DNA of 64,000 bases from Lewinellaceae bacterium. Lineage in GTDB: Bacteria > Bacteroidota > Bacteroidia > Chitinophagales > Saprospiraceae. The stretch is from assembly GCA_020636135.1 (NCBI GenBank), contig JACJYK010000001.1, positions 1,164,501 to 1,228,500 of the forward strand, in the 5' to 3' direction. The notes under the pieces were generated by a model, which saw only the letters and a program-made list of their open reading frames with translations, was not told the origin of the DNA and did no database searches. A program made the translations under genes and the position numbers. Shown piece by piece: positions 16,572 through 25,797 of this stretch. Every line of letters begins with the position of its first letter. The stretch's first letter is position 1.

Positions 16572-17463
16572 ATACCATAAGCCCGTACTGCTTAACGAAG
16601 CGGTGGAAGGTCTGGTGACAAATCCCTCAGGTGTCTATGTAGATGCCACTTTTGGCGGGGGAGGTCACAGTAAGGCCATCCTGGGTCGATTGACAGATAA
16701 AGGTCGTTTGATCACGTTTGATCAGGATGAGGATGCTGCAGTAAATGCCATCGACGATGACCGGTTTCAGCTGGTTCAGGCCAATTTTCGCTATCTGGTG
16801 AAATACCTGAGGCTGCTGGAGATCAGCCACATCGATGGATTGCTGGCTGACCTGGGAGTTTCATCTCACCAGTTTGATGAAGTTGACCGGGGGTTTATGT
16901 TTCGGGAGAATGCAGTGCTGGATATGCGGATGAATCGCAGCAGCCCGCACACCGCTTCCGACCTCCTGATGGAAATGCCGCAAGAGGAAATGGTGCGCAT
17001 GTTTAGTCTTTACGGAGAAGTCCGGAATGCCCGAACTGTAGCCCAGCGAATCGTGGAAGCGCGAAAAAACGTCAAAATAGAACATTCGGCAACCTTAATG
17101 CGCATCCTGGATCCTGTGGTCCGGGGCTCTCGACTAAGGTATTATGCACAATTGTTTCAGGCGCTGCGCATTGCAGTGAACAGGGAACTGGATGCGCTGG
17201 AAGGGTTGCTTAATAGTTGTCACCAGGTTATCCGTCCGGGAGGGAGATTGGTGGTGATCTCTTACCACTCGCTGGAGGACAGGATGGTGAAACATCTGAT
17301 CCGGAGTGGCAACACGGATGGAGTGAGTCACAAGGATGATTTCGGGAATGTGGAATGCCCTTGGCAGGCCATCACCCGGAAACCCTGGGAGCCTGATGAA
17401 AATGAAATAAAAACGAACAGCCGGGCACGAAGTGCACGGATGCGCATAGCTGAAAGACAATGA
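16564..17463 (+). CDS. rsmH: 16S rRNA (cytosine-1402-N4)-methyltransferase RsmH
   Basis: RsmH (MraW) methylates N4 of C1402 in the 16S rRNA P site. The 299-residue protein starts SEYHKPVLLNEAVEGL. It has the SAM-binding VYVDATFGGGGHS, LLADLGVSSHQFDEVDRGF, an Arg-Met-Asn loop (LDMRMN) and ISYHSLEDRMVKH, all standard for the family. Two ATGs in tandem (16561 and 16564) inside the mraZ end can serve as starts; I list the second, which fits the usual MSEYHxPV opening. The stop overlaps the ftsL start by four bases. Confidence 0.95.
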   Translation: MSEYHKPVLLNEAVEGLVTNPSGVYVDATFGGGGHSKAILGRLTDKGRLITFDQDEDAAVNAIDDDRFQLVQANFRYLVKYLRLLEISHIDGLLADLGVSSHQFDEVDRGFMFRENAVLDMRMNRSSPHTASDLLMEMPQEEMVRMFSLYGEVRNARTVAQRIVEARKNVKIEHSATLMRILDPVVRGSRLRYYAQLFQALRIAVNRELDALEGLLNSCHQVIRPGGRLVVISYHSLEDRMVKHLIRSGNTDGVSHKDDFGNVECPWQAITRKPWEPDENEIKTNSRARSARMRIAERQ

Positions 17464-17774
17464 GTAAAAAACCTAAGCAGAACAAAGGTAAACTGAAGGG
17501 GACCTGGATGATGTTCCGGAACCTGCCCTATGTCTACTTTTTATGCGGCATCGGTTTGGTCTATATAGCCAATGCGCATTACGCAGAAAAGAAGATGAGG
17601 AAAATTCAAAGGCTGACCAAAGAGGTGGAGGAATTGCGATGGCAATACAATTCGCTGAAATCCGACTATCTGTATCAGAGTACCGAGAGTCAAATCCAGC
17701 AGAAAGTCACCTCTCTGGAACTTTCGGACCGGAATAACGCTCCGAAAGCCATTGAAAAAAAGCAAAGGCGTTAA
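17460..17774 (+). CDS. ftsL: FtsL-like divisome protein
   Basis: This is a 104-residue bitopic protein with a strongly basic cytoplasmic start (SKKPKQNKGKLKG), one membrane helix (about 23-40) and a heptad-type coiled coil (about 42-75, EKKMRKIQRLTKEVEELRW). It ends basic. Sequence identity to other FtsL proteins is always low. The call rests on topology, size and position between rsmH and ftsI. It should bind FtsQ and help activate FtsW/FtsI. Translation is coupled to rsmH through an ATGA overlap. Confidence 0.85.
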   Translation: MSKKPKQNKGKLKGTWMMFRNLPYVYFLCGIGLVYIANAHYAEKKMRKIQRLTKEVEELRWQYNSLKSDYLYQSTESQIQQKVTSLELSDRNNAPKAIEKKQRR

Positions 17775-17777
17775 GCC

Positions 17778-19880
17778 ATGAATGTAAAAAATGAACTACT
17801 GCTGCGACTCTATGTCGTCATGCTGTTTTTCATTCTCGCGGCAGGCGTCATCGGTTACCAGTTGGTAAAGATCAGTGTAATCGAAGGCGACAAATGGCGC
17901 AAAAAGGGGACGGATGATTATCGTAAATACCGTCCCATCGAAGCAGAACGAGGAACCATATTCAGTGCTGATGGCACACCACTCGCTGTTTCACAACCGT
18001 TCTTTGATATCGCAGTTGACCCATGTCAGAGTAAGCCGAACGATTTCAAGGCTAATGTTGATTCTCTGGCGTACTTTCTGGCCAGATATTTCCAGAAGGG
18101 AAAGACCCCGCAATCCATTGCTTCTTCGCTGAAGAAAATGAGAGCGGAAGGGAAGCGCTATTTTCTGGTCGAACGAGGTGCAACATTTAATGACCTCAAG
18201 AAAGCCCAGAGCCTCCCTCTGTTAAAGCTGGGGCGTTACGGAGGTGGTTTGTTGTACGATGTTCAGCACAACAACCGGATGCGTCCGTACAAAAGCCTGG
18301 CAGCCAGAACCATCGGTGTTTACCGGGAAAACAATCCGGTCGGAATTGAAAAATCATTCGATGCCTTCCTGACCGGCGAATCGGGTAAAAAGTTGTGGCA
18401 GAAGTTGAATGATGGCGACTGGGTTCCTGTCAATGATATGGAAGCCATAGCGCCCAAGCGCGGAGATGATGTCTATACCACCATTGATGTGGAAATCCAG
18501 GACTTTGCCGAAAAGACTCTGTTGCAGACCGTGACAAAGTATCAGGCAGCTTACGGGACCATTATCGTGATGGAAGTCAAGACCGGAGCCATACGAGCGA
18601 TTGCTAATCTGGGTAAATCGTCCGATGGGTATGATGAGATCTACAATTATGCTGTAGGTACGGCACAGGAACCAGGTTCCACCATGAAACTGGCTACTGC
18701 CATGGCTTTGCTGGAAGACCACGGGGCAGATCTGAATACGCCGGTACGGCTGGATGGAGGAAAGACCCAATTTTACGGAGAATGGATGTATGACAGTCAC
18801 CAGCACGGTATCCAGACCGCGACGATGATGGATGCATTTGCGGCATCATCCAACATTGGAATGGCCCGTTTAGCCGACCAGTTTTACAATAACAAAGATC
18901 GTTCGGAGCAATTCATCAACCGGTTACAGCAGTTTGGCCTGAATGCCAGGACCAATATTGAAATCCCCGGTGAAGTTTCTCCTTTTATCAAGAATGCCTT
19001 TGACTACGAAGCCGGATGGAGTAAGACATCCATTCCGTGGATGGCCCATGGCTACGAGTTAAAAGTGACGCCGCTGCAGATGCTGACATTTTACAATGCG
19101 GTGGCTAATAAAGGGATCAAAATGCAGCCATACCTCGTCAGCAGGATTGAGGACGAGCATGGCCTGGTCAAATCTTTCGGTCCTAAAGCGTTCAAACAAC
19201 CAATAGCAAGTCTCGTGACCATTGATAAGGCTCATAAACTGCTTGAGGAAGTGATGCGGACCGGGACCGGTAAGGACCTGCAATCGAACCTGGTTCAGAT
19301 GGCTGCCAAGACCGGTACCTCAAAAGTCGGGTATTTCCACAAAGGACAATCTCCGGACTACATCGCCTCCATCGCAGGATTTTTTCCATCCGATGACCCG
19401 GTTTATTCCTGCATTGTCGTGATCGGCCAACCAAAAGGTGCTTACTACGGTAGCTCTGTAGCAGGACCGGCCTTTAAAGCCATAGCAGAAAAATGTTATC
19501 TGCGCCGGATTGCACCGGGAGATGTGGTTAATACTGGTAACATGCCCAGTAGTACCCAAATCACGCTTCCCCGGTCCAGCGTCGGGTTTAAAGAAGACTA
19601 TAAAGACATCCTGAAGACACTTGCCCTGGAATACCAGGACGAAACATCCAGTGACTGGATATTATTGGAAGGTGGGCGGGTGCCAATGGAGATGAAACGC
19701 AGGTTCGTGGATTTTGAAAAGGTGCCGGATGTGATCGGCATGGGAGCGCGCGATGCAAGTTATTTAATGGAACGCTGTGGATTGCGGGTCCGGATCGAAG
19801 GAGCCGGAAAAGTGGTTCAGCAGTCGCTCCGTCCGGGGCTAACCGCCCGGGGACAAATGGTACAATTGAAATTAGGGTAA
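17778..19880 (+). CDS. ftsI: Septal peptidoglycan transpeptidase FtsI (PBP3) with PASTA domain
   Basis: This class B PBP has 700 residues and crosslinks septal peptidoglycan. A single membrane helix (about 11-30) precedes the pedestal domain with the RGTIFSADG motif. The transpeptidase domain has Ser301-x-x-Lys304 (GSTMKLA), Ser357-Ser-Asn359 and Lys511-Thr-Gly (KTGTSK). The last 60 or so residues form one PASTA domain (VPDVIGMGARDASYLMERCG). PASTA-bearing FtsI is usual in Bacteroidota and Firmicutes but absent from the E. coli enzyme. It starts three bases after ftsL. Confidence 0.95.
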   Translation: MNVKNELLLRLYVVMLFFILAAGVIGYQLVKISVIEGDKWRKKGTDDYRKYRPIEAERGTIFSADGTPLAVSQPFFDIAVDPCQSKPNDFKANVDSLAYFLARYFQKGKTPQSIASSLKKMRAEGKRYFLVERGATFNDLKKAQSLPLLKLGRYGGGLLYDVQHNNRMRPYKSLAARTIGVYRENNPVGIEKSFDAFLTGESGKKLWQKLNDGDWVPVNDMEAIAPKRGDDVYTTIDVEIQDFAEKTLLQTVTKYQAAYGTIIVMEVKTGAIRAIANLGKSSDGYDEIYNYAVGTAQEPGSTMKLATAMALLEDHGADLNTPVRLDGGKTQFYGEWMYDSHQHGIQTATMMDAFAASSNIGMARLADQFYNNKDRSEQFINRLQQFGLNARTNIEIPGEVSPFIKNAFDYEAGWSKTSIPWMAHGYELKVTPLQMLTFYNAVANKGIKMQPYLVSRIEDEHGLVKSFGPKAFKQPIASLVTIDKAHKLLEEVMRTGTGKDLQSNLVQMAAKTGTSKVGYFHKGQSPDYIASIAGFFPSDDPVYSCIVVIGQPKGAYYGSSVAGPAFKAIAEKCYLRRIAPGDVVNTGNMPSSTQITLPRSSVGFKEDYKDILKTLALEYQDETSSDWILLEGGRVPMEMKRRFVDFEKVPDVIGMGARDASYLMERCGLRVRIEGAGKVVQQSLRPGLTARGQMVQLKLG

Positions 19881-19896
19881 TATAAATTCTAGTTCA

Positions 19897-21354
19897 TTGA
19901 AAAGGTTGCGTGAAATCTTACCCAATACGGTAATCTCAGTAGTGGGTAATACCGACCGGGAAATCAGGAAAATCGTCCTGGATTCCCGGCAGGCAGGAGC
20001 AGGCAGTTTATTTGTTGCCATGCCCGGAACCCGGGTTGATGGTCATGAATTTATCGCCACGGCCATTCAAGCCGGTGCACAGGCAATCGTCTGTCAGCGG
20101 CTGCCTGAAAAACCGGAAGATAATGTAACCTACATCCAAGTGGAGAATGTGCCGCAAACGTTGGGGCACATCAATCAAAAGTTCTTTGACAACCCTTCCA
20201 GGAAAACCAACCTGGTAGGTGTGACCGGTACCAATGGAAAAACAACCATAGCCACCTTGCTCTACCAGCTTTTCATCAGGCTGGGATACAAAGCCGGACT
20301 GATCTCTACCATTGAGATCCGGGTCGGTGAGCGCAAGGAAGAGGCTTCACATACCACACCGGACAACATCACCTTAAACCAACTATTGGCCAAGATGGTG
20401 GATGAAGGATGTGACTATGTGTTCATGGAAGTAAGTTCACATGCACTGGAACAGCAGCGGGTCGCGGGATTGCATTATGTGGGGGCTATATTTACAAACC
20501 TCACGCATGATCATCTCGATTACCACGGAACATTCAAGGTATATCTGACTGCAAAGAAGAAGTTGTTTGATGCGCTGGAAAAGGATGCTTTTGCATTGAT
20601 CAATATCGATGACAAGCATGGTACGGTGATGGTGCAGAATACCAGGGCCAGAATCCTGAAGTATTCACTCTTACGGCCAGCGGACATCAAAGGCAAGATC
20701 ATCCAGAACAGCATCGAAGGATTGCAGTTGCAGATCAACCGGAGAAACGTATTTACCCGGCTTACGGGCAGATACAATGCTTCGAACCTGCTTGCCGTCT
20801 ACGGGGCTGCCATTGAATTGGGACAGGGTGTTGATGAGGTGTTGACAGCCATCAGTGCGTTGAACCCCGCGAGAGGTCGTTTTGAAGTCGTTCTGGACCC
20901 TTCTCATGGTAAAACAGCAGTTGTGGATTATGCCCATACCCCGGATGCTCTGGAGAAGGTTCTCCAGGCTATGCGGGAAGTGAGACAGCCGGGAGGAAAG
21001 ATCATTACGGTCGTAGGTTGCGGGGGCAATCGCGATAAAGCGAAACGTCCGGTGATGGCGAAAGTAAGTGCCATGCTCAGTGATCAGGTCGTATTGACAT
21101 CGGACAATCCTCGCGACGAAGACCCGGATGCCATTCTGGCGGATATGTGGGCAGGGCTTGAAGAAGGTACACGGCAAGGGATATTCCGGATAACCGACCG
21201 GCACGAAGCCATCCGCATTGCCTGGCAATTAGCTCAGGCAGGGGACATCGTTCTGGTCGCCGGCAAGGGTCACGAAACCTATCAGGAAATCAAAGGGAAG
21301 CGGTATCCATTTGATGATAAAGCGGAAATACAAGCCTTGATAAGTCAGGCTTAA
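19897..21354 (+). CDS. murE: UDP-MurNAc-tripeptide ligase MurE (meso-DAP type)
   Basis: MurE adds the third stem-peptide residue in the cytoplasm. The 485-residue ligase has the ATP loop GTNGKTT (111-117), the carbamylated-lysine region YLTAKKKLF (Lys220 or a neighbour) and DNPR at 403-406 followed by DEDP. The DNPR motif selects meso-diaminopimelate instead of lysine. The start codon is a TTG at 19897; no ATG lies near, and LDSRQAGAGSLFVAMPG sits at the normal distance. It is 16 bases after ftsI. A hairpin in the 107-base gap to mraY may tune read-through. Confidence 0.95.
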   Translation: MKRLREILPNTVISVVGNTDREIRKIVLDSRQAGAGSLFVAMPGTRVDGHEFIATAIQAGAQAIVCQRLPEKPEDNVTYIQVENVPQTLGHINQKFFDNPSRKTNLVGVTGTNGKTTIATLLYQLFIRLGYKAGLISTIEIRVGERKEEASHTTPDNITLNQLLAKMVDEGCDYVFMEVSSHALEQQRVAGLHYVGAIFTNLTHDHLDYHGTFKVYLTAKKKLFDALEKDAFALINIDDKHGTVMVQNTRARILKYSLLRPADIKGKIIQNSIEGLQLQINRRNVFTRLTGRYNASNLLAVYGAAIELGQGVDEVLTAISALNPARGRFEVVLDPSHGKTAVVDYAHTPDALEKVLQAMREVRQPGGKIITVVGCGGNRDKAKRPVMAKVSAMLSDQVVLTSDNPRDEDPDAILADMWAGLEEGTRQGIFRITDRHEAIRIAWQLAQAGDIVLVAGKGHETYQEIKGKRYPFDDKAEIQALISQA

Positions 21355-21401
21355 AAATATAGGTTCTATTATCATTCTCAGGTTGGTTTTACAGTTGCAG
21401 A

Positions 21402-21423
21402 CGGCCGGCTAACGAGCTGGCCG
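21402..21423 (+). promoter_or_regulatory. Hairpin in the murE-mraY gap
   Basis: CGGCCGGCT (21402-21410) pairs with AGCTGGCCG (21415-21423) through a 4-base loop AACG, with one G-T wobble. A short T-run (TTTTT) begins 12 bases later. The spacing is too long for a strong intrinsic terminator. A partial terminator, attenuator or RNA-processing signal that lowers downstream expression is possible. Confidence 0.45.
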
Positions 21424-21461
21424 CTGCCACTGATTTTTGGAATGTAAGAGAAAAAAGGATT

Positions 21462-22706
21462 ATGCTTTATCACTTGTTCGAATATTTAGACCGGAACTAC
21501 GATTTGGTAGGGACGGGACTTTTCAGATACATCACTTTCCGATCGGGCGCGGCAATCATCTTATCATTGATTATTTCCATGGCCATCGGTAAGCGGATCA
21601 TCAGTTCTTTGACACGCTTGCAAATAGGAGAATCTGTCCGAAACCTCGGATTAGCCGGGGAAAAGACCAAAGCAGGCACTCCGACCATGGGTGGGATTAT
21701 TATCATCCTTTCCATCGTCATCCCAACCTTGCTGCTGGCAAGGCTGGACAATATTTACATCATCTTGCTTTTGGTCTCCACCCTGTGGATGGCAACGATT
21801 GGCTTTATCGATGATTACATCAAGGTATTCCGCAAAGATAAAGCGGGATTAAAGGGTGTCTTCAAGGTGTTGGGTCAAATCGGCCTTGGGATTATCGTTG
21901 CAGCCACGATGCTTTGGCACAAGGACATCACCGTACGGATGCCGGCCGAACAGGTCAACGGTAAATACAAAGTGGTTGAACAGTTCACGGATCCGGAAGA
22001 CGGCGTCCAGGTGGCAAATGTAAAGACCACCCTTACCAATGTCCCGTTTCTGAAAGGCAATCAACTGGACTACCAAGTTTTTGTACGGTGGTTTGCCGGT
22101 GATAATGCGAAGAATTGGGCCTGGCTGATATTTATCCCGTTCGTCATTTTTGTGGTTACGGCAGTTTCAAACGGTGCAAACCTGACCGACGGCCTCGATG
22201 GCCTGGCCACCGGAGTATCGGCCATCATCGGGGCGACCCTGGGTATTCTGGCTTATGTGTCCGGTAACAAACTAATCGCAGACTATCTGAATATCTTTTA
22301 TCTGCCGAACAGCCAGGAGATCGTCATCTTTTCTGCCAGTTTTTTAGGGGCATGCGTCGGGTTTTTATGGCACAATGCTTATCCGGCACGGGTTTTCATG
22401 GGTGACACGGGAAGCCTTACTCTGGGAGGGATTATCGCAGCCATGGCCATTCTGCTGCGCAAGGAATTGCTGATACCGATCCTTTGTGGAATCTTTCTGG
22501 TTGAGAATTTATCGGTTGTATTACAAGTCTCCTATTTCAAGTATACCAAACGTAAGTATGGTGAGGGAAGGCGGTTGTTTCGCATGGCGCCACTCCATCA
22601 CCATTACCAGAAAGGAGGGATGCCTGAATCAAGGATCGTCATTCATTTCTGGATTGTGGCCATCATGTTGGCCGTCATCACATTGATAACATTAAAAGTA
22701 CGCTAA
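21462..22706 (+). CDS. mraY: Phospho-MurNAc-pentapeptide transferase MraY
   Basis: MraY makes lipid I on the inner membrane. The 414-residue polytopic protein shows the catalytic Asp pair at 117-118 (GFIDDYIK), NLTDGLDGL, FMGDTGSL and the APLHHHYQ triple-His loop. It is about 50 residues longer than the E. coli enzyme. The extra sequence is a hydrophilic, charged insertion at about 154-205, which is typical of Bacteroidota MraY. In most genomes murD follows; here ftsW begins four bases later. Confidence 0.96.
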   Translation: MLYHLFEYLDRNYDLVGTGLFRYITFRSGAAIILSLIISMAIGKRIISSLTRLQIGESVRNLGLAGEKTKAGTPTMGGIIIILSIVIPTLLLARLDNIYIILLLVSTLWMATIGFIDDYIKVFRKDKAGLKGVFKVLGQIGLGIIVAATMLWHKDITVRMPAEQVNGKYKVVEQFTDPEDGVQVANVKTTLTNVPFLKGNQLDYQVFVRWFAGDNAKNWAWLIFIPFVIFVVTAVSNGANLTDGLDGLATGVSAIIGATLGILAYVSGNKLIADYLNIFYLPNSQEIVIFSASFLGACVGFLWHNAYPARVFMGDTGSLTLGGIIAAMAILLRKELLIPILCGIFLVENLSVVLQVSYFKYTKRKYGEGRRLFRMAPLHHHYQKGGMPESRIVIHFWIVAIMLAVITLITLKVR

Positions 22707-22710
22707 TAGT

Positions 22711-23877
22711 ATGCAGGAAGGACTCGGAACAATGTTGTACCATCGGTTAAAGGGGGACCGCGCGATCTGGCTGATCGTAGCGCTGCTAACCGTTTTGTCC
22801 TTACTAGCCGTTTACAGTGCAACAGGTAGCTGGGCTTATGTGAAGAAGGGAGGTAACACCGAATATTTCCTGGTGAAGCAATTCACACTGATCGCGTCGG
22901 GATTGTTCCTGATGTGGGTATGTTACCGGATTCATTACACCAGGTATTCCCGGCTGGCTCCCGTATTGCTGGTTTTTGCCATCGGCATGTTGCTGTACAC
23001 GCAACTTTTTGGGATCGAGATCAACCAGGCGAAACGATGGATCGGAATTCCGTTCACATCGATAACCTTTCAGACCTCGGACTTCGCAAAGCTGGCGCTC
23101 ATCATTTTTGTAGCACGGAGCATTGCCAAAAAGCAGGATAAGATCAAGGACTTCAATGGAGCATTTTTGCCCATCATCCTTCCGATTGTACTGGTATGCG
23201 GATTGATCGCGCCTTCGGACTTGTCCACAGCCATCCTGCTGTTTGCGACCAGTTTTATGATGATGTTCATTGGAAGGATCGATATGAAATACCTGGTCTT
23301 CCTGGTGATGATGGGGATGGTCGCTTTTGGGTTGCTATTCCTGGTGGGTAAGTTATTCCTTCCGGATGCGATCCGGGTGGATACCTGGGAAGTACGGGTG
23401 AAGGATTTTATGGAGAATAAAGAAGGCAGCCACCAGATCCAGCAAGCCAAGATCGCCATTGCCAATGGCGAGTGGTTCGGCAAAGGCCCGGGCCAGAGCA
23501 CTCAGCGCAATTTTCTTCCGGCTGCATTTTCCGATTGCATCTATGCGGTCATTTGTGAAGAATATGGTTTGATCGGCGGATTTGTGGTCTTGATCCTGTA
23601 CCTGTGGTTGTTGTTCAGGACCATTGCGATCGTGACCAAGTCGCCCAAAACGTTCGGAGCCATGCTGGCAGTAGGACTGGGCATGAATATCGTGATCCAG
23701 GCATTTGCCAATCTGGCGGTATCGGTGCATTTGGTGCCGGTTACGGGATTGACACTGCCTTTGGTCTCCTGGGGTGGCACTTCCATCCTGTTTACCAGCA
23801 TGACCATCGGGATCATATTGAGTGTGAGTAAGTACATCGAGCAACAGGATAAATCCGCACCGGTGGAAGCGGCATGA
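22711..23877 (+). CDS. ftsW: Septal glycan polymerase FtsW
   Basis: This is a 388-residue SEDS-family polymerase that works with FtsI to make septal glycan. It has about ten membrane segments, the family motifs AKRWIGIP, FQTSDFAKLAL, GKGPGQSTQRNFLP and the closing VSWGGTSILFTSMTIGIILSVS. A second ATG seven codons in (22732) has a purine-rich stretch upstream and could be the true start. Membership in the dcw cluster favours FtsW over RodA. The stop overlaps murG by four bases. Confidence 0.94.
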   Translation: MQEGLGTMLYHRLKGDRAIWLIVALLTVLSLLAVYSATGSWAYVKKGGNTEYFLVKQFTLIASGLFLMWVCYRIHYTRYSRLAPVLLVFAIGMLLYTQLFGIEINQAKRWIGIPFTSITFQTSDFAKLALIIFVARSIAKKQDKIKDFNGAFLPIILPIVLVCGLIAPSDLSTAILLFATSFMMMFIGRIDMKYLVFLVMMGMVAFGLLFLVGKLFLPDAIRVDTWEVRVKDFMENKEGSHQIQQAKIAIANGEWFGKGPGQSTQRNFLPAAFSDCIYAVICEEYGLIGGFVVLILYLWLLFRTIAIVTKSPKTFGAMLAVGLGMNIVIQAFANLAVSVHLVPVTGLTLPLVSWGGTSILFTSMTIGIILSVSKYIEQQDKSAPVEAA

Positions 23878-24974
23878 TGAAAGTGATCATCAGTGGTGGA
23901 GGCACCGGCGGACATATTTTCCCTGCTATAGCGATAGCAGATGCATTGAAAGACAAAGATCCATTGACCGAGATCCTGTTTGTAGGAGCTGAAGGAAAGA
24001 TGGAGATGGAGCGGGTCCCGAAAGCGGGATATCCGATCGCTGGACTTCCCATCCGGGGATTACAGCGAAAATTGACATGGCAAAATGCTTTGGTTCCCTT
24101 CCGGGTACTGAAGAGCTTGTGGAAAGCGGCGGGTTTGTTGAGGACATTTCGCCCCGATGTAGCCATAGGCGTAGGCGGGTATGCCAGTGGACCTTTATTG
24201 TACGCGGCAGCGAAACGGAAAATACCGTGCCTGATCCAGGAACAAAATTCCTATGCAGGTATCACCAACCGCCTCCTGGCCAAAAGGGTAAATACCGTCT
24301 GTGTGGCTTATCCCGGGATGCAGGCATACTTTCCGTCAGAGAAGATCGTGGAAACCGGCAATCCGGTCCGTGCCGACCTGGAGATGATTGATGCTAAACG
24401 GGAGGAAGGCTATACGCATTTTCATCTGGATCCGACCCGGAAAACGTTACTGGCTTTTGGCGGCAGTTTAGGCGCCCGAACCATCAATCAATCTGTCCAG
24501 GCTCTGATCACTGAAACGGAAGTGCCTGATTTTCAGATTCTCTGGCAGACAGGAAGAGGTTATTGGAGCCAGTGGGAAAACCAGGTGGAAGAACTGAAGC
24601 AAAAAGGCATCCACATCATGCCCTTTATAGACCGGATGGACCTGGCTTATGCAGTGGCTGATCTGGTGATATGCCGGGCTGGAGCGCTGACCATCAGTGA
24701 ATTGTGCCTCGTGGCCCGACCGGCGATCCTGGTTCCTTCTCCTCATGTGGCAGAAGATCACCAAACTAAAAATGCCCGGTCGATAGAACAGGCTGGAGGT
24801 TGTCTGGTGGTCAAAGATGCAGAGGCCGAAAGCAAGCTGATGCCATTAGCCAGGGAGCTAATGCACAACGACATAAAAAGGGAAGCATTACGACAGGCCA
24901 TCCGTAAGCTGGCAAAACCGGATGCAGCCCGGGAAATTGTAAACGAAATCTGGAAATTGAATAAAGTAAAATAA
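23874..24974 (+). CDS. murG: Lipid II synthase MurG
   Basis: MurG transfers GlcNAc to lipid I at the cytoplasmic face of the membrane, giving lipid II. The 366-residue GT28 enzyme has the N-terminal G-loop SGGGTGGHIFPAIAIADAL, a membrane-contact patch (QNALVPFRVLKSLWKA), VGGYASGPLL, QEQNSYAGITNRLLA and a C-terminal LAFGGSLGARTINQS plus RAGALTISEL donor site. Two ATGs in tandem mark the start, the first overlapping the ftsW stop. The stop adjoins ftsQ with no spacer, where murC is usually found. Confidence 0.96.
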   Translation: MMKVIISGGGTGGHIFPAIAIADALKDKDPLTEILFVGAEGKMEMERVPKAGYPIAGLPIRGLQRKLTWQNALVPFRVLKSLWKAAGLLRTFRPDVAIGVGGYASGPLLYAAAKRKIPCLIQEQNSYAGITNRLLAKRVNTVCVAYPGMQAYFPSEKIVETGNPVRADLEMIDAKREEGYTHFHLDPTRKTLLAFGGSLGARTINQSVQALITETEVPDFQILWQTGRGYWSQWENQVEELKQKGIHIMPFIDRMDLAYAVADLVICRAGALTISELCLVARPAILVPSPHVAEDHQTKNARSIEQAGGCLVVKDAEAESKLMPLARELMHNDIKREALRQAIRKLAKPDAAREIVNEIWKLNKVK

Positions 24975-25769
24975 ATGAAAAACTGGTTTAAATCGATTCA
25001 CCTTCAGGACCGCCGGGTCAAAGCCATCGTTTGGATGGCGATGGTTGCGGTTTTGATCATGCTTTTCAGCATGGGTGCGTCCTACAAAAACCAGCAGATC
25101 ACGCAGCAGTTGGTGATCGACCTCGATGAAAGCATCAAGGATGACGCGATTACCAAAGAAGACATTATCCGGATGATCCAGGAAAGTTTTTCCTACGATC
25201 TTACCGGCTCCAGGATCAGCGATATTGATCTGGCCAGTATAGAGGCCGTTATCCGGCAATACGATTTTGTCGCCAACGCAGAAGTTTATGTGGATGCCGA
25301 GCAGAACATCCATGTGGATGTTAAGGCCAGAAAACCCCTGGTTCGGGTGAGTGATATATCCGGTAAGCAATATTTTCTGGATGACACCGGCATGCAGATC
25401 ATGGCCGACGGGGATTTGAAAAGCAGGGTGATTGTCATGTCAGGCAATGTCGGACCATACAATCGCAATGAAGAGGGCCAGCTGGAAAGCAGACTGCAGA
25501 GGGGACTGGAACTGGTACGGGTGATCAACCGGGATGACTTCCTGAAGGAGCTGATCGAGCAGATCTATGTTCAGGAGAATGGCGAGATCACGCTGATACC
25601 GAAATTCGGAGACGAGCGGATACTTCTGGGCATGGTTGAAAATCTGGATGCCAAATTTTCGAACCTGAAGGACTTTTATTTAGGCGGACTAAGGTACCGT
25701 GGTTGGAGTACGAACCACGAAATAGACATTCGATACAATGGACAGGTAATAACAAGAAAAAGGGCTTAA
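24975..25769 (+). CDS. ftsQ: Cell division protein FtsQ
   Basis: The 264-residue bitopic protein has a short basic cytoplasmic segment, one membrane helix (about 16-35) and an extracytoplasmic part with a POTRA-like domain (about 48-118, ITKEDIIRMIQESFSY to VDVKARKPLVRV) and a beta domain. It scaffolds the late divisome with FtsL. Identity among FtsQ proteins is low, so position between murG and ftsA is part of the evidence. Gene start directly abuts the murG stop. Confidence 0.9.
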   Translation: MKNWFKSIHLQDRRVKAIVWMAMVAVLIMLFSMGASYKNQQITQQLVIDLDESIKDDAITKEDIIRMIQESFSYDLTGSRISDIDLASIEAVIRQYDFVANAEVYVDAEQNIHVDVKARKPLVRVSDISGKQYFLDDTGMQIMADGDLKSRVIVMSGNVGPYNRNEEGQLESRLQRGLELVRVINRDDFLKELIEQIYVQENGEITLIPKFGDERILLGMVENLDAKFSNLKDFYLGGLRYRGWSTNHEIDIRYNGQVITRKRA

Positions 25770-25797
25770 CAATAAGATAACTACAAAAATACGATCT

